A stretch of 64,000 nt of DNA from Umezawaea endophytica (GCF_025061645.1 NZ_JANYMP010000004.1:427117-491116), one strand, 5' to 3'; positions 51,207 through 60,735 are shown, counted from the first letter of the stretch. Numbers and translations: made by a program. The notes: a model not told the origin generated them from the sequence alone.

Positions 51207-51323
51207 TCAGCGGGCGACAACGGCGAACACCACGAGTCCGACCAACAGGACGGCGACGGCGCCCATCGCCAGGAACACGGTGAGCGCGGTCACGCGCCAC
51301 CGGCGGTACGGCAGATCTTCCAT
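51207..51323 (-). CDS. 38-aa single-span membrane peptide at the end of the Hsp70/GTPase operon
   Basis: ATG at 51323 with GGGAG 9 nt upstream. The product has a short charged N-terminus (MEDLPYRRWRVTA) and one membrane helix (LTVFLAMGAVAVLLVGLVVF), ending in VVAR and a stop. It begins 19 bp after the stop of the membrane GTPase gene. The clean topology (positive inside, hydrophobic, short tail) and ribosome site make it a credible gene. It may bind the membrane GTPase, or act as a membrane-active peptide; neither is shown. Confidence 0.65.
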   Translation of the reverse strand: MEDLPYRRWRVTALTVFLAMGAVAVLLVGLVVFAVVAR

Positions 51324-51342
51324 CGGACGGGACTCCCTGTTC

Positions 51343-52887
51343 TCAGAGGCGCAGGCCTTCGTCGGCCAGCACCCGCTCGGCGAACCTCTCGACGCTGTGA
51401 TCGGCCTCGCCGTCGCCGTTGAGCAGCGCGGAGGTGAGGAAGAAGGTCACGTCCTTGAAGTTGTGGTCCATCGCCCGCACCATGTTGCCCTGCGACAGAC
51501 CGTCCAACCAGGACTTGATCGCCTCCGAGTCCTCCTCGTCGACGTCGTCGAGCACGTGCCTGATGAGGTCGGACTTGCTGATCACCACCGCGAGGCGGGC
51601 CTTGGTGGTGGCGACGCCCATCTCGGTCATCGTCGTCACGGTCTCGGTGAACGTCACGTGCGGCTCGTCCTTGGCCCGCCCGTCGTCGAGCTTCGCCCGC
51701 CGGTCGCCCTCGAAGGTCTCCCACACCGACTTGATGGACAGGGGGTCGATGACGAAGAGGAACGTCCGGGCGATCTTCAGGTACTCGAGCTCCTGCATCT
51801 TCGTGGAACTCCGGAAGACCTCGCCCGCCACGTCGAACACGTGCACGAGCTTGTGCTGGCCCCGCTTGGGGGCCACGTGCGTCGAGTACGCCGGGTGCAC
51901 GACGCCGTCCTTGTGCACCAGGCTGGTCTTGTCGACGCGCGCGGTGGACGCCAGCTTCCCGCGTGAGCTGACCGAGCGGTCCTTCGTGGACGTGTCGGCG
52001 AAGGTGAACGCGCCGCCCGCCCTGGTCGCCATCGTCTCCACGGCGATGAGCAGGACGGTGGTCAGTTGGCTCTTGCCCGCGCTCGGCGCGCCGAACACCG
52101 GCAGGACGATCTCGCCCGTCTCGCCCGTCCGCTCCGCCAGCGGGTGCGGGGTCTCGGCGTGCGGGCACCACAGGACCGGCTTGTCCTCAGGTTTCCTCAC
52201 CAGCGCCGTGAGCACCAGCAGGGAGGGGAACACCTTGCCGCAGCCGCACCTGCGGTGGGTCATCCCGTACCGGCCGGGGCGGACCTCGCCGTGCAGGGTC
52301 TTGCAGCCGGGGCAGCCGTGCAGGGCGTGGACGACCCGCACACCGCACGTCTTGCAGGTCATCCTGATGCCGCGGAGCCGGAGGACGGTGGTGTCGAACA
52401 GCCGCAGCAGGTAGAGGCCCGCGCAACTCGCCGCGAGCAGCAGGCCGAGGAACAGCGCGGAGCCGACCAGCGTCAGCACCAGGACCGGGGCGGTCATCAC
52501 GATGCCGGTGAAGATCCCGATCCGCTGGACCCCGCCCCACCACCTCGCCCGCGGCGCGGGCACGGCGGAGTACTTCTCGCCGATCGCCTTCCACCGCTTC
52601 ACGACGACGTCGCGCAGCTCCCGCGCGACCAGGGTGTGGACGTGCCGGATGTCGCGCCACGCCTGGCCGAGCAGGTAGTGCACCCACGCCGGTTCCTCGC
52701 CCTTGCCCCGCTTCCCCGGCGGGTGCTTGACCTTGGCGGCGTTGGCGTTCGCGCCGACGCCGTACCCGGCGGCGGTCGTGAGCACGTACTGGCGGAGCAG
52801 CACCCAGCCGAAGCGGCTCCCGGAGGCCACCGGCAGCACGAGGACCGCGGCCAGCAGCAGCAGGCCGAAGCTCGGCGGGGCCGTCAC
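51343..52887 (-). CDS. Membrane-anchored P-loop GTPase-like protein with zinc ribbons, 514 aa
   Basis: An N-terminal hydrophobic segment (about 8-22), a second long membrane region (about 125-162), then a zinc ribbon (Cys178, Cys181, Cys192, Cys195) and a CGCGKVF motif. The P-loop domain follows: Walker A GAPSAGKS (266-273), FADTSTKDR, a switch II-like HVFDVAGEVF and a base-specificity motif ISKSD. Matches the second member of the paired 'double GTPase' families of predicted conflict systems. GTG 52887 overlaps the GAP1 gene stop (GTGA), with GGGAGG 7 nt upstream; the longer frame from 54003 was rejected. It probably anchors the complex at the membrane. Confidence 0.85.
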   Translation of the reverse strand: MTAPPSFGLLLLAAVLVLPVASGSRFGWVLLRQYVLTTAAGYGVGANANAAKVKHPPGKRGKGEEPAWVHYLLGQAWRDIRHVHTLVARELRDVVVKRWKAIGEKYSAVPAPRARWWGGVQRIGIFTGIVMTAPVLVLTLVGSALFLGLLLAASCAGLYLLRLFDTTVLRLRGIRMTCKTCGVRVVHALHGCPGCKTLHGEVRPGRYGMTHRRCGCGKVFPSLLVLTALVRKPEDKPVLWCPHAETPHPLAERTGETGEIVLPVFGAPSAGKSQLTTVLLIAVETMATRAGGAFTFADTSTKDRSVSSRGKLASTARVDKTSLVHKDGVVHPAYSTHVAPKRGQHKLVHVFDVAGEVFRSSTKMQELEYLKIARTFLFVIDPLSIKSVWETFEGDRRAKLDDGRAKDEPHVTFTETVTTMTEMGVATTKARLAVVISKSDLIRHVLDDVDEEDSEAIKSWLDGLSQGNMVRAMDHNFKDVTFFLTSALLNGDGEADHSVERFAERVLADEGLRL

Positions 52888-55235
52888 GGCTTGGCCTCCC
52901 TCGACGTCCGGCGACCGCGGAAGAACCGCGTGACCGAGTTGCCCGTCGCGTCCCGCGCCCAGTCCTCGAACCAGTCGGCGACACCGCGGACGCGCTGCCC
53001 GCGCAGGATGGTCGCGGTCTCGCCCAGCGGTCGGCGCCGCCACTTCTTGACCGCGCGCAGCACGAACAGCTCGAACTCCTCCTGGACCTTCCGCGCTCCG
53101 GGGTACCTGTCGCGGCACCGCCGCAGTTCCCACACGAGCACGAGCAGGTCCGCCGCGGTCCGGGGATCCGCGGTCGCCGGGCGCAGGCCGGGCTCGGCGC
53201 CGCGCAGGTAGGCGGCGCGCACGTCGCCGAACAGGACGACGAGGTGGGCCAGCCGGTCGACGGGCAGCGCGCCGACGCGCGCCATGACCAGGTCGAGGAT
53301 CGTCCTGCGGCGCTCCGGCCCCGAGGACCGGTAGCTCCGCACGACCTCCCGCACGCGGCTGTCGAAGGTGTCGGGGTCGCGTTCCCGCAGGGCGGTCTCC
53401 ACCTGGTTGACCGTCCTGAACCGGGATTCCACGAGTGCTCGTGTCGTGGAGGGGAGCGAGTCGACCACGGGGTGCTCGCGAACGTCCGCCGACAGCCGGT
53501 CGTAGATCTCGCCGTCGGTGATCGGGGCCTGGAGGGCGGTGTTGACCCAGACGAGCAGCGCCCCGGAGCAGAACTGCCGCGGCAGCAGGTCGCGCAGCAG
53601 GATCGACGCCTCGGAGTGCGTCCACCCGCCGTCGGGCCACAGCGCCCGGAGCAGGTGGTCGTCCACGTCCTGCTCGCACGCGAGCCTGCTCAGCGCCGCC
53701 GTGCGCTGGAGCCTGCCCGCCCGCGCGTCGGCGATGACCACCGCCGTCGCCAGCGCGCTCCGCCCGCGCAGGTCCAGCACGTCGGCCAGTCCCGAGTCGA
53801 CCACCCCGACCACGTCGTGGAGCCGGTCGTGTGCCGCGCCCGCCAGGTGGTCGACCACGCCCGTGCGCAGGCCGGACCACGTGCGGAGCAGGTGGCCGAA
53901 CCGCTCGTCGTCCGGGTTGACCAGCACGGCCGGTCCGACGGCGGTCGTCCCGACCTGGTGGAGCACCGGACCGGGGACGGCGATGTCGTACTTCGCGGCC
54001 CACGCCAGCAGGTCCACCACCACGGCGGCGGGGGCGTGGCGCAGGCGCTCCACCACGGCGCCCTCGGCCCGTGACCGCGCGGCGGGGGAGCGCAGGGCGA
54101 TGTCCGGGCCGGTGAGCCCGCTGTCGAGGGACGCCATGACCCAGGCCAGTTCCACGTGGTCCGCGAGGTCATGGGCCCCCACGTCCCGTGCCGCCGTCGC
54201 GAGGTCCGACAGCGCCGCGGGACCGCAGTCGCCCACGTCGATCTGGTTCCCGATCCGCTCGACCGCGGCGGCGCCGAGCCGCCGGGCGTGCTCGACGAGC
54301 CACGGCACCACCGCGACGGTCTCGGCCCGGTCCGCGCCGCCCGCGGCGAACACCACCGGGTACCAGTCGGAGAGGTCCCGCTCGCGGCCGGTGGCCAGCT
54401 CGCCCGCCTGCTTCCACAACTCGGCCGCGTCCTCGACGCCGACGTAGACGAGGTGCTCCGCCAACGGGTGCGCGGCGATCGGGCTGCGCTCGTCGGCGAC
54501 CATGTCGAACAGGTGGTAGGCGTCGAACGCGGAGCGGTCCACGGAGGACTCCGCGAGCGTGCCGACCACGTGCAGCTTGCTGTACCGGGGCGTGTGCTGG
54601 TAGGTGGCGAACGACATCCGGCTGACGACCCCCGGCGGCAGCAGGTAGGACGCCGCCGCGATCCAGTGGGCGACCGCCTCCGCGTCGCGTTCGACGATCA
54701 CGACGGTGCGCTCGTGGTCCGCGACCGTGCTGTCGATCGCGGTCAGGAGGGCGGCCAGGTGTCGTCCTCCCTTGTGCGCCTTGACGAACGCGGCGGCGGC
54801 GGCCTGGTCCAGCGGTCCGGGCGACGGCGCGGACAGCGGCGGCAGCACGGGGTCGGCGACCTGCCGCCGGTTCCACAACCCGGCACCCCACAACTCGATC
54901 GGCAGCACGTCGCCGAGGTCGCGGGCCAGGTCGTCGGTCACCAGCGCGTGCGCGAAGTAGTTGCCGAACCGGCGCGAGTAGTCGTTGCCCAGGAAGGCGA
55001 CGTTGGCCAGCACGCTGGACGGTCCCGGCCGGTAGCAGAGGTTCACGGGCGACCTGGCGATCTCCGCGGCGTCCGCGTTCGAGGAGAGCGAAGGGGGCGC
55101 GGCGTACCCGGTCAGGAACTCCACATCGGACATGACGTCGGGCGGCACCCCCGTGGTCGCCGCGTGGAACTGGTAGCCGGGGTGCCCGGACAGCCCGCGT
55201 TCGCACGAGGTGTAGTAGAGCTGGCTGAACGCCAT
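52884..55235 (-). CDS. GTPase-associated protein 1 (GAP1)-like protein, 783 aa
   Basis: Begins MAFSQLYYTSCERGLSGHPG, the signature of the GAP1 N-terminal domain type 2, with GNYFAHALV and SFATYQHTPRYSKLHVVG further in. Middle and C-terminal parts (about 270-783) are helical, matching the GAP1-M and GAP1-C layout, and end in basic residues (RFFRGRRTSREAK). No catalytic or membrane motif. It is encoded between the two GTPases: 1 bp after the stop of the soluble GTPase gene and overlapping the start of the membrane one. The family was defined by comparative genomics as a partner of GTPase pairs; biochemical role unknown. Confidence 0.85.
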   Translation of the reverse strand: MAFSQLYYTSCERGLSGHPGYQFHAATTGVPPDVMSDVEFLTGYAAPPSLSSNADAAEIARSPVNLCYRPGPSSVLANVAFLGNDYSRRFGNYFAHALVTDDLARDLGDVLPIELWGAGLWNRRQVADPVLPPLSAPSPGPLDQAAAAAFVKAHKGGRHLAALLTAIDSTVADHERTVVIVERDAEAVAHWIAAASYLLPPGVVSRMSFATYQHTPRYSKLHVVGTLAESSVDRSAFDAYHLFDMVADERSPIAAHPLAEHLVYVGVEDAAELWKQAGELATGRERDLSDWYPVVFAAGGADRAETVAVVPWLVEHARRLGAAAVERIGNQIDVGDCGPAALSDLATAARDVGAHDLADHVELAWVMASLDSGLTGPDIALRSPAARSRAEGAVVERLRHAPAAVVVDLLAWAAKYDIAVPGPVLHQVGTTAVGPAVLVNPDDERFGHLLRTWSGLRTGVVDHLAGAAHDRLHDVVGVVDSGLADVLDLRGRSALATAVVIADARAGRLQRTAALSRLACEQDVDDHLLRALWPDGGWTHSEASILLRDLLPRQFCSGALLVWVNTALQAPITDGEIYDRLSADVREHPVVDSLPSTTRALVESRFRTVNQVETALRERDPDTFDSRVREVVRSYRSSGPERRRTILDLVMARVGALPVDRLAHLVVLFGDVRAAYLRGAEPGLRPATADPRTAADLLVLVWELRRCRDRYPGARKVQEEFELFVLRAVKKWRRRPLGETATILRGQRVRGVADWFEDWARDATGNSVTRFFRGRRTSREAKP

Positions 55236-55236
55236 G

Positions 55237-56454
55237 TCACTCCCCGCCGGGTTTGAGGGTCTTGGGAATGGTGCTGAACTCGCTCATGAGCCAGAGGAAC
55301 GGGTCCTCGACCCGGCGGGGCTGGACGCCGCGGTCGGACACGCGCTGCGAGCGCGATTCCGCGCTGTCGACCTGGGGGCTCTCACCCAGTGCGGACAACC
55401 CGAACAACCGGTACCTGGCGAAGTTCTTCGACAGGGTGTCGTCGATGTTGTGGCCCGCCCACTCGTGCAGCAGCGCCCGCATGTGCTCGTGCACCTGGAG
55501 GCTGTCCGGCTCGTTGAAGGCCGCGGTGGTGGGGGGCCTGCGCCGGAGCGGGCTGGTCTCGGGGATGTACCCGTCGAGTGCGTCCATCTTCGTGAACGCC
55601 ACCGCGATCGGCTTGTCGATGCGCCGGTTCGACTTCACACCGAGCCTGCCGTGCAACTGCTCGATGATGTTCGTGAGCACCGTGGCGGGGGTGTCCGCCG
55701 CGGTGCTCAGCGGTGGCAGCACGGCGTCGGCGTCGGCGTGCGGGCGCGCCCCGCGCATCTGGAGCGGGTCGAGCAGCAGGATGATCCCGTCGGCGCTGGT
55801 CAGGTAGCGGACGTTCTGGTCGATGCTGCGCTCGGACACCATGTCCTCGCCCGCGGTGTCGAAGAACGACAGCAGCGAGCGCCGGACCCTGCCGCCGCCG
55901 TTGCCCGTGGTGAAGCTGAACACCAGCGGCTTGCGGCCTCCGCGTTCGGCCGTGGCGGTCTTGGTGGGTCCGTGCAGCTCGCGTTTTTCGTACAGGACGT
56001 GCTCGTAGGCGCTTTCGAACTGGAGCCGGGTGTTCTCGTCGGCGCCGAGCACGGAGGCGTTGAAGCGCTCGCCCACGGTGTTCATCAGCTCGTGCAGCAG
56101 GACGGTCATGTAGACGGTCTTGCCGGTCTCCTTGGCGCCGACCAGTGCGATGAGCTTGCTCTCCGTCCGTCCGAAGTGGACGGGGAGCTGGCTGTGGCAG
56201 CGGGGGCACAGCCGGTAGTGGGTCTCCGCGCCGCACGGCTCGTGCTTGGCGGTCGGCTTGCGGCCGTCCGCGTCGAACACGGGGAGCTGCGGCTGGCGAT
56301 CGCCCATCTGGTCGGCCAGGACGCGGTCGAGCGAGGTGGTGCACTTCTTCCGCGAGCCGACGCGGCCGGAGCAGCGGAACCGGATCTCCTTGGCGCGGAA
56401 GTCGCGGTAGCAGTACGGGCAGTTCAACCGGCTACCGATGAGCGTCGGGAACAA
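55237..56454 (-). CDS. Soluble zinc-ribbon GTPase, partner of the GAP1 protein, 405 aa
   Basis: N-terminal treble-clef/zinc ribbon elements (CPYCYRDF, FRCSGRVGSRKKC, EPCG, LCPRCHSQLP; residues about 12-90) precede a TRAFAC-like GTPase: Walker A GAKETGKT (106-113), switch II LLSFFDTAGED, and specificity motif FTKMD. FNASVLGADENTR lies in the switch I area. The start is a TTG at 56454, with GAGG 6 nt upstream, overlapping the end of the FnIII gene by 23 nt. Unlike the second GTPase it has no membrane helix. It would act as the regulatory switch or assembly timer of the operon's complex. Confidence 0.85.
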   Translation of the reverse strand: MFPTLIGSRLNCPYCYRDFRAKEIRFRCSGRVGSRKKCTTSLDRVLADQMGDRQPQLPVFDADGRKPTAKHEPCGAETHYRLCPRCHSQLPVHFGRTESKLIALVGAKETGKTVYMTVLLHELMNTVGERFNASVLGADENTRLQFESAYEHVLYEKRELHGPTKTATAERGGRKPLVFSFTTGNGGGRVRRSLLSFFDTAGEDMVSERSIDQNVRYLTSADGIILLLDPLQMRGARPHADADAVLPPLSTAADTPATVLTNIIEQLHGRLGVKSNRRIDKPIAVAFTKMDALDGYIPETSPLRRRPPTTAAFNEPDSLQVHEHMRALLHEWAGHNIDDTLSKNFARYRLFGLSALGESPQVDSAESRSQRVSDRGVQPRRVEDPFLWLMSEFSTIPKTLKPGGE

Positions 56455-59107
56455 GGGTCACCTCTTCCGGGTGCGTCGCGTTCGGGTCGACGAAGCAGGC
56501 CAGCCCCGACAGGGGGCTCACCCGCTCGGTGAGCGCCACGACGACGGGTTTGCCCGCGGCCAGCGGGCGGGGCGGGATGGTCTCGACGACCCGGCCGCTG
56601 TCCACGCGCAGCGGGACGCGGCCGTCCGCGCGGTGCACCACGACGACCGCGGGGAGCTTGCACTCGTGGTCGCTGGTGAAGGTCACCGCCAACCGCCGCC
56701 TGCCGGGCAGCCCGGTCTGGTGGACGGCGTAGCCGACCTCGGTCAGGCGTCCGGCGACGTGGTCGACCACGGCGGCCGACACGCTCTCGCGGCCCCTGTT
56801 CCGCACCACGGTTTGCAGGGTGACCACGACCGCGTCGCGCCCGGCGACGAACTCGGTCCCGCCGGTGTCCTGGTGGACGCGCGCCGAGACCTCGACCTCC
56901 GACACGTGGATCGGCTGGTCGCCCTCGTCGGCGGGCCACCACCGCACGCGGACGAAGTGCGCGCCCTCCGGCCACACCCAGTGCAGGCGGACCAGGTCGC
57001 CGAACCGCTCGCGCGTCACGCCGGTCACGGGGTCCACGAGCGACAGCGAGATCGTCGCGCCGATCGCGGCGTGGCCACCGGACACGGTCACGGCCGTGAC
57101 CGTCAGGTGCCCCTGCCTGACGGGGAGGGGCAGCAGCACCCGTCCACCGCCGTCGGGCACGGGCGCGCCCCCGACCGGCTGCCCGAACGAGCGGACCTCG
57201 GCGGCCGGGACCACGTCGCCGACCCGCCACGGCGGTTCGGCGGCCGACGAGCGGATCTCGACCACACCGGCGGCCGGGGGGCTCCAGCTCAGCCGGACCA
57301 CGGGCTTCCCGCGTTCCTGGACGACGTGGTGGTCGAGGTCGGTGACGGCGACGGGCCGGGCGGTGGGGCTCGCCGTCGCCACCACCGGGGCCGACACCCG
57401 CCGCGCGCCCGCGCGGTTCAGGTAGACGGCCCGGAAGGTGTAGTCGTAGGTCCCGCCGCCCGCGACCGAGTCGTCGACGAAGGTCGAGGCACCGGACCGG
57501 ACGACGACCGGGTGGGCTGTGGCGGCGGGGTCGGCGCGGTCGACGCGGGTCACCAGGACGTCGGACGCGGAGGGGTGCGCGCGCCAGGAGGCGGTCACGG
57601 ACCTCTCGCCCGCTTCGAGCACCGCGGCGGTGACCTCGGGGAGCAGTTCGACCGCCTCGGCGCTGGTCCCGGCGGACCACGTGTCCCCTCGTGAGGCGAA
57701 CACGCTGTAGTGGACGGGTTCCGCCGCGGGAGGGGCGTCGTCCACCGCCTCGTTCGCCAGGGTCTCGACGACGGCAGTGCCCGCGGAGCTGGACACGGCG
57801 GGCGCGCCGGTCGCGCGGACCAACCGGTACCTGACCCCCGCGGTCGTGGCCGTGCTCGGTGCCCAGCGCACCACGACCCGCTCGCCGTCCAGCCCGGCCG
57901 ACACCTCGGCGGGCGGTGGCGGCGGGATCGACGCGAGGCGCTCGCGCAGGGAGTCGTCGTCCTTGGCGGTGTCCGCGGCGGCGGCGAGGTGCTTGGCCGC
58001 TCGTTCCTGGTCCCCGTCGCGCCACGCGGCGTCGGCCTGGGTCACGAGGTCGGCGACCCGCCGCAGCGCCTCGTCGAGCTGGTTCCGCGCGTCGAGCGCC
58101 TCGCCGTCGGGCAGCCCGTCGAGCAGCCGCCGCGCCTCCTGGAGCTCACCTTCGCGGAGCGCCTCGACCGCGAGCTGCCCGGCGTTGCCGTCGCCGCGGC
58201 CCTGGTCCTCCCCGGTGAGCGTGACCGCGAGGTCGGCGGCCTCGGTCGGGTCGAGGCCGAGACCGACGGCGGTGTGGACGACCAGCTTCGCGGGCAGTCC
58301 CGCCTCGATGTCCGGGCGCAGGTGCTCGCGCACCTCCCACACCAGCAGGTCGAGCAGGTTGTCCGCCTGGGTGGCGGCGTTGAGGAGGATCGCCAGCAGG
58401 TTGTCCATCGCGGTCTTGCGCTCGTCCTGCTTGGCCCGCGACTGCTCCTCCCTGGCCTTCTCGAGGTCGGCGACGGTGATGGTCCGCCCGTCGGCGGCGA
58501 GCCGGAAGCCGTCGCGGAGGGTGAAGCCCCGCCGGACGGCCTCGGTGCCGAACAGGACCTCGGGGGAGAGCCGGAACCCGAGCGCGTTCAGGGGACCCCG
58601 CAGCGAGCGCACCGCCGGGATCGGCGCGCCACCCGCCAGTTCCCACGGCGGGTCGACGATCCGCACCCCGCCCGCCCGGAGCGCGTCGCGCACCTCGTTC
58701 TCCGAGAACGCGTTCTCCAGCGCCCCCACCAGTCGCCGCAGTCCCGCCACGGTGACGCACGGCAGGGAGGCGGCGATCACCTCGACCCGCTGGTCGAGCT
58801 GCTCCTTGGCGTGGCCGCGCCCCTGCTCGCGCTGCTCGGTGAATGCCTTGAGGTTGAGCACGTCACGACGTCGGAGGTCGGTGTCCGACGACAGGAGCGC
58901 GGTCGCCAGCGGCAGGTACTTCTTCTGGAGCTTGAGCTTCCGCCAGTACTTGACCACGGCGTCGACCTGGCGGGTGAACTCCGCGGGGTCGCTGACCTCG
59001 CGGGGCTCCAGGCGGTACCGGACCAGCAGGTCCGACGGCGGCACGTTCCCCGCCCGCCGCGCCGCGTCGAGCACGGTGTCCCGGTAGGCGTCGAAGTCGT
59101 CGGCCAC
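56432..59107 (-). CDS. Large helical protein with fibronectin type III repeats, 891 aa
   Basis: The N-terminal ~300 residues are helical and unrecognised, with repeated Lys/Leu (KYWRKLKLQKKYLPLATALL) and PPWELAGG motifs. A TPR-like helical hairpin region (about 310-390) leads to a PPPPP hinge, then at least three FnIII-like beta sandwiches (about 399-487, 489-580, 585-685; VRYRLVRATG, YDYTFRAVYLNRAG, VVRLSWSPP) and two further beta domains to the end. No signal peptide, so the FnIII part is cytosolic, which is unusual. The GTG start at 59107 lies 6 bp after the Hsp70 stop. Likely a scaffold or client-binding arm of the Hsp70. Confidence 0.82.
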   Translation of the reverse strand: MADDFDAYRDTVLDAARRAGNVPPSDLLVRYRLEPREVSDPAEFTRQVDAVVKYWRKLKLQKKYLPLATALLSSDTDLRRRDVLNLKAFTEQREQGRGHAKEQLDQRVEVIAASLPCVTVAGLRRLVGALENAFSENEVRDALRAGGVRIVDPPWELAGGAPIPAVRSLRGPLNALGFRLSPEVLFGTEAVRRGFTLRDGFRLAADGRTITVADLEKAREEQSRAKQDERKTAMDNLLAILLNAATQADNLLDLLVWEVREHLRPDIEAGLPAKLVVHTAVGLGLDPTEAADLAVTLTGEDQGRGDGNAGQLAVEALREGELQEARRLLDGLPDGEALDARNQLDEALRRVADLVTQADAAWRDGDQERAAKHLAAAADTAKDDDSLRERLASIPPPPPAEVSAGLDGERVVVRWAPSTATTAGVRYRLVRATGAPAVSSSAGTAVVETLANEAVDDAPPAAEPVHYSVFASRGDTWSAGTSAEAVELLPEVTAAVLEAGERSVTASWRAHPSASDVLVTRVDRADPAATAHPVVVRSGASTFVDDSVAGGGTYDYTFRAVYLNRAGARRVSAPVVATASPTARPVAVTDLDHHVVQERGKPVVRLSWSPPAAGVVEIRSSAAEPPWRVGDVVPAAEVRSFGQPVGGAPVPDGGGRVLLPLPVRQGHLTVTAVTVSGGHAAIGATISLSLVDPVTGVTRERFGDLVRLHWVWPEGAHFVRVRWWPADEGDQPIHVSEVEVSARVHQDTGGTEFVAGRDAVVVTLQTVVRNRGRESVSAAVVDHVAGRLTEVGYAVHQTGLPGRRRLAVTFTSDHECKLPAVVVVHRADGRVPLRVDSGRVVETIPPRPLAAGKPVVVALTERVSPLSGLACFVDPNATHPEEVTLVPDAHR

Positions 59108-59113
59108 GGGCCG

Positions 59114-60718
59114 TCACGCCCCGACCGTGTAGCGGGCGACCGCGTCACGGGCCTGCACGACCTGCTCCTCGCTCAACCCGTCGATGACCAGGTCGATCGT
59201 CAGGTCCTGGCGGGTGCTCAGCTCGACGGCGTGCACCTGGAGGCCGCCGTTGCGCTCCATGTGGAAGGACACGTCCAGCGGCGACCCCTTGGGGAGGGGA
59301 GGCATGCCGCTGATCAGCCCCTCGCCGATCTTCTCGTTGTCCTCGACCAGTTCCGACGCCCGCGCGCCCGCCTGCTCCCACACCTCGATCCTGATGGCGC
59401 TCTGCCCGTCGAACCTCGTGTAGTACCGCTTCGTCGGCGGGGACGCGGGGAGGGCCTCGTTGGCCTTGATCAGGTGGTCGATGAACTGCTCGTCGGTGTC
59501 GCCCTTGAACATCTTGACGCCGAACGCGCGGGGCGAGACGGTGACGACCTCCTTCCTGGCGAGTTCGCGCACCTGGGAGGGGTCGATGCCGAGCTGGTCG
59601 GCGACCGAGGTGATCGCGCCGTCGTTCGGCTGCCCGCCGCCGTCGCCGTCGGGCAGCGCGATCTTGACCGACCGGATCAGGCCGAACATCGCGGCGCCCT
59701 TGGCCACGGCGAGGTCGGGGTCGTGGAGCTTCGGCTCGAAGCCGAACCGCCCGCGCAGGCCCTCGGTGACCGCGGGCATCCTGGTCGCCCCGCCGACGAG
59801 CAGGACGTCGTCGAACGTCGTCACGCCCGCCGCCCTGGCCAGCTCCACGGTCCGGGCGGTGATGTCGAAGGTGCGGTCGAGGAGTTCGGCGGTGGTCTGC
59901 TCGAACTCCTCCCTGGTGAGCGTCACCTGCGTGACGTCACCCGCGAACCGCATGTTGTGCCTGCGGGAAGTGGTGCTGGACAACATCTTCTTGAGGTCCT
60001 CAGCGGAGTTCGTCAGCTCCTGGAGGAAGTCCTCGTTCTCCTTCGCCTCGCTGCCGGGGTGCTCGGCGACGAAGCCGTCCAGGAGGAGGTCGACGATCTT
60101 CTGGTCCCAGTCGGCCCCGCCGAGGTGGTGGTCGCCGTCGGTGCACACGACCTCGACGTCGTTGCCGGTCAACCGGATGACCGTCGTGTCGAAGGTGCCG
60201 CCGCCGAGGTCGTACACCAGGATCGTCCGGTTGTCGCTGGTGTTCATCGCGTCGTAGTGCAGGGCGGCGGCCACCGGCTCGGGCACGACGTCGATGACGT
60301 TGAGCCCGGCGATCGTCCCCGCGTTCCTGGTCGCCTCGCGCTGGCTGACGCCGAAGTACGCCGGGACGGTGATGACGACGTCCCGCACGGTCTCGCCCGT
60401 GCTCTCGCCCGCCGCTCGCGCCAGCTCCTTGAGGATCAGCGCCGAGATTGACTCGGGCGTGTGCTCCTCGCCGTGGAACGACAGCGTGAGCTGCTCGCCC
60501 ATCTCCCGCTTGATGAGCGAGACGACCAGGGCCGGGCTGATCTTCGCGGAGCTCTTCGCCGTCTTCCCGATGACGACGTTCTCCGGGGTCTCGAAGAAGA
60601 CGACCGACGGCGTCGTGTCGTCCCCCAGCGCGTTCTTCACCACGGCCGCTCGGCCCGTGTCGTCCACGTGGGCCACGCACGAGTACGTGGTGCCGAGGTC
60701 GATTCCGTATGTCGCCAT
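59114..60718 (-). CDS. Hsp70/DnaK-like chaperone lacking most of the lid, 534 aa
   Basis: The ATPase domain is complete: GIDLGTTYSCVA, VITVPAYFGVSQREATRNAG, EPVAAALHYD, VYDLGGGTFDTTV, DHHLGGADWDQ, LVGGATRMPAV. The beta substrate-binding domain follows (about 395-520; VSPRAFGVKMFKG, GMPPLPKGSPLDVSF, VELSTRQDLTIDL). DnaK proteins are about 600-640 residues; this one stops at 534, shortly after the beta domain, so only a stub of the alpha-helical lid remains. ATG 60718 follows GAGG at 6 nt. It lies between a GrpE-like gene and the FnIII gene, so it is a dedicated chaperone of this island, not the housekeeping one. Confidence 0.93.
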   Translation of the reverse strand: MATYGIDLGTTYSCVAHVDDTGRAAVVKNALGDDTTPSVVFFETPENVVIGKTAKSSAKISPALVVSLIKREMGEQLTLSFHGEEHTPESISALILKELARAAGESTGETVRDVVITVPAYFGVSQREATRNAGTIAGLNVIDVVPEPVAAALHYDAMNTSDNRTILVYDLGGGTFDTTVIRLTGNDVEVVCTDGDHHLGGADWDQKIVDLLLDGFVAEHPGSEAKENEDFLQELTNSAEDLKKMLSSTTSRRHNMRFAGDVTQVTLTREEFEQTTAELLDRTFDITARTVELARAAGVTTFDDVLLVGGATRMPAVTEGLRGRFGFEPKLHDPDLAVAKGAAMFGLIRSVKIALPDGDGGGQPNDGAITSVADQLGIDPSQVRELARKEVVTVSPRAFGVKMFKGDTDEQFIDHLIKANEALPASPPTKRYYTRFDGQSAIRIEVWEQAGARASELVEDNEKIGEGLISGMPPLPKGSPLDVSFHMERNGGLQVHAVELSTRQDLTIDLVIDGLSEEQVVQARDAVARYTVGA

Positions 60719-60735
60719 GGCATTCCTCGCTCTGG

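Noticed and set aside
57710-60451. 913-codon open frame on the plus strand
   Set aside because: Antisense to FnIII and Hsp70 genes; no motifs.
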